From assembly GCF_014534645.1 (NCBI RefSeq), contig NZ_JACVQF010000220.1:62001-126000 (forward strand): 64,000 bases of DNA, given 5' to 3'. Position 1 is the stretch's first letter. Each line of letters starts with the position of its first letter. This DNA comes from Streptomyces griseicoloratus. Its GTDB lineage: Bacteria > Actinomycetota > Actinomycetes > Streptomycetales > Streptomycetaceae. The notes under the pieces are model-generated. The model ran no database searches. It was not told the origin of the DNA and saw only the letters and a list, made by a program, of their open reading frames with translations. Below, piece after piece: positions 62,521 to 64,000 of this stretch. Position numbers and translations under genes: made by a program.

Positions 62521-63462
62521 TCAGGCGACGGTCAGGCCGTCTGCGCGGTCCTTCTTCCCGTCGGCCGGCACGGTGGTGTCGAGGGCCTGCCGTATGCCGG
62601 TGGCGACGGCGGGGTGCACGGGCAGGGCGAGGTGACCGATGCCGCTCACCCGTACGTTCTCCACCGACAGGTCGGGGTGGTTGAGGCAGGCCGTCTCCAG
62701 CGGGTCCATCACGCGGTCCAGGTCGCTCCAGAAGCTCACGAACCGGGTGCGGCATCCGGGTGACGGCAGGGCCAGCTCCTCCAGCACCGCGGAGCCGGGG
62801 CGCATCTGGCGCACGATCGGGTGCGCGTTCGCCAGCGGCACCACGCGGGTGCCGGTGTGCGGGGTGCCGAGCGTGACGAGCATCCGGACCCGGGCGTCGC
62901 CGCCGAGTCGCTGCACGTAGTAGCGCGCGATCAGTCCGCCGAGGCTGTGGCCGACGACGTCGACCCGATCGCTGCCCGTGCGGGCGCAGATCTCCTCTAT
63001 GTGCCGACCGAGCAGCTCGGCACCGGTGCGGATGTCGCAGGTCAGCGGTGAGTAGTTGAGCGACTCAACCTGGTGCCTGCCGTGCTGGGCGAGGCTGCGG
63101 CGCAGGAACAGGAAGACCGAGCGGTTGTCGATGAAGCCGTGCAGGAGGACTACCGGGAGGCTGGTGCCGGACGGCAGCTGCGGCGTGGGCGGGGACGGTC
63201 GGGGGCCCGGTGGTCCGCATCGGTCCGCCGCGTCCGGGGACGGCTGCGGCGAGGGGAGGACGGGAGCGGACCGGCGTTCCTGGACGATTCCGGAGGGGTA
63301 GAGCAGCAGATGCCCGGCGAGGATCGCGATTTCCAGTGCCGTGGCTTTCAGGAGGGTCAGGGAGATTCCCGTCAGCCTGCCCGGGAGGCCGGGCAGATCG
63401 GGCAGAAGACGCTGGCAGAACGGCAGAAGGGGCGAAACTGCCCGGGTGACCGTGACCAACAT
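62521..63462 (-). CDS. Alpha/beta-hydrolase (triacylglycerol-lipase-like)
   Basis: 313 residues. A hydrophobic N-terminal half-anchor (about 30-55) and a Pro-rich linker are followed by the lipase fold. LPVVLLHGFIDNRS holds the oxyanion-hole HG, VDVVGHSLGGLIARYYVQRLGG the nucleophile Ser, and VRVSGIGHLALPVHPAV the catalytic His. It resembles Streptomyces secreted or membrane-tethered LipA/EstA-like lipases. The ATG at 63462 has an excellent SD (AGGAGG, eight bases). It is divergent from icmB across 491 bases. Confidence 0.87.
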   Translation of the reverse strand: MLVTVTRAVSPLLPFCQRLLPDLPGLPGRLTGISLTLLKATALEIAILAGHLLLYPSGIVQERRSAPVLPSPQPSPDAADRCGPPGPRPSPPTPQLPSGTSLPVVLLHGFIDNRSVFLFLRRSLAQHGRHQVESLNYSPLTCDIRTGAELLGRHIEEICARTGSDRVDVVGHSLGGLIARYYVQRLGGDARVRMLVTLGTPHTGTRVVPLANAHPIVRQMRPGSAVLEELALPSPGCRTRFVSFWSDLDRVMDPLETACLNHPDLSVENVRVSGIGHLALPVHPAVATGIRQALDTTVPADGKKDRADGLTVA

Positions 63463-63953
63463 GGGCCGACCTCCTGTCGGCACGCGGAGGAACGCCTCTG
63501 TCCCCGTGTGCCCTCGTGGAGAGCCGTGACACCTGCGGTAGGTGGTATTTGCGAGGTCGCCGTGAGCTGAATATGCCCCTGCGGCTGGTGGGGCGGTGAT
63601 GCCGGTGATGTGATCAGGTGCTGGTGGTGTCGGCGATGCGGCGATGCGGCCTTCCGCTGCCTGCCCTCGCTGCGGCTCTCCTTGCGCGTGTCCCTACCGC
63701 GACCCTCCGGAGAGATGTGCGGCGGAACGTGTCCCACGTGTGATTTCCCCCTCTGTCTCCACCGCGAAACCGCCGGTTGCGGGATGCTGGCGATAACGTT
63801 CGTTCACTTCCCCGGCACGCGCGGAGTGCGCCCTGCGGTTCGCGCAGTCCGTGCACTGTGTGCCCTTCGTGCACGCCGTGCCGTGTGTACGGCGTGGGTG
63901 ATGTGTGCGGTACTTGTCGTACGGATGGATGTAGTCGCTTCATGGAGGCAGTG
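63463..63953. promoter_or_regulatory. Divergent lipase-icmB intergenic region
   Basis: 491 bases without a convincing gene. The centre is rich in GGTGATG-like words. CACGCCGT-N9-ACGGCGTG (63872-63896) is a perfect 8-base inverted repeat about 57 bases before the icmB start and may be an operator. No standard promoter pair could be assigned. Confidence 0.45.
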
Positions 63954-64000
63954 ATGGGTGTGGCAGCCGGTCCGATCCGCGTGGTGGTGGCCAAGCCGGG
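63954..64000 (+). CDS. icmB: Cobalamin-binding subunit of isobutyryl/methylmalonyl-CoA mutase (N-terminal fragment)
   Basis: Only the first 15 codons are in the window. They read MGVAAGPIRVVVAKPG, matching the start of the small B12-binding mutase subunit (the following LDGHDRG, with the cobalt-ligand His, would lie just outside). The ATG has GGAGG five bases upstream. In S. coelicolor this locus carries icmB, whose product pairs with IcmA to interconvert isobutyryl-CoA and butyryl-CoA. Confidence 0.8.
   Translation, partial: MGVAAGPIRVVVAKP

Overview
The window is chromosomal DNA from a Streptomyces species. It is extremely GC-rich, third codon positions are almost all G or C, GTG starts and GTGA/ATGA overlaps are common, and only one TTA codon was noticed in a coding region. 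It carries the sporulation regulators whiD and bldM and the gene order of the central conserved core (tsaB-rimI-tsaD, groES-groEL1, whiD, bldM, a SigD/ShbA-type sigma factor, guaB, guaB3, glpD, a serine/threonine kinase array, chorismate mutase, guaA, pcrA, icmB). This matches my recollection of the S. coelicolor SCO4750-SCO4800 region. Apart from the extra genes it parallels the Mycobacterium tuberculosis tsaB-rimI-tsaD-groES-groEL1-whiB3-sigD-guaB2-guaB3-guaA region. No phage, insertion sequence, CRISPR array, tRNA or rRNA was seen.

Layout: 1-3.2 kb is the t6A tRNA-modification operon. 3.2-6.7 kb is a GH3 glycosidase with a divergent LacI regulator and a shared operator region. 6.9-12.7 kb holds a LytR-CpsA-Psr protein, an ECF42 sigma/DGPF-protein module with its own promoter signature, a THUMP-like methyltransferase and two tandem lipoprotein polysaccharide deacetylases. 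12.8-15.1 kb is groES-groEL1 under two CIRCE operators. 15.2-17.8 kb has an SDR enzyme, a MOSC protein and a LysR regulator. 17.9-23.1 kb is the developmental and purine block whiD, bldM, sigma factor, guaB, guaB3. 23.2-26.4 kb has a nucleotide-sugar dehydrogenase lacking its catalytic cysteine, and glpD. 26.6-38.4 kb is six consecutive PknB-type kinase genes, one of them a pseudokinase with a large insertion. 38.6-43.2 kb has a succinate-semialdehyde dehydrogenase, a GMC oxidoreductase and a sortase-anchored surface protein. 43.8-46.1 kb has chorismate mutase and guaA. 46.1-57.8 kb is a mixed set of small enzymes and membrane proteins, a LiaFSR-like cell-envelope stress module, a TDT transporter and an NlpC/P60 hydrolase. 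58.2-64 kb has pcrA, an M23 peptidase, a lipase and the start of icmB.

Three layers of regulation can be read directly. First, chorismate mutase is preceded by a short reading frame rich in Phe and Tyr codons, an internal hairpin and a strong terminator. This looks like a classical attenuator that senses aromatic amino acids, apparently on a leaderless transcript, and it is the most interesting item here. Second, the NlpC/P60 hydrolase has a leader matching the ydaO-type c-di-AMP riboswitch. Third, specialised promoters or operators are visible for HrcA (CIRCE), sigma-BldN (bldM) and ECF42.

Cell-envelope and sporulation themes recur: kinases, LCP protein, deacetylases, LiaFSR-like system, NlpC/P60 and M23 hydrolases, WhiD and BldM. 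The conserved block also couples growth functions (t6A, chaperonin, GTP synthesis) to development.
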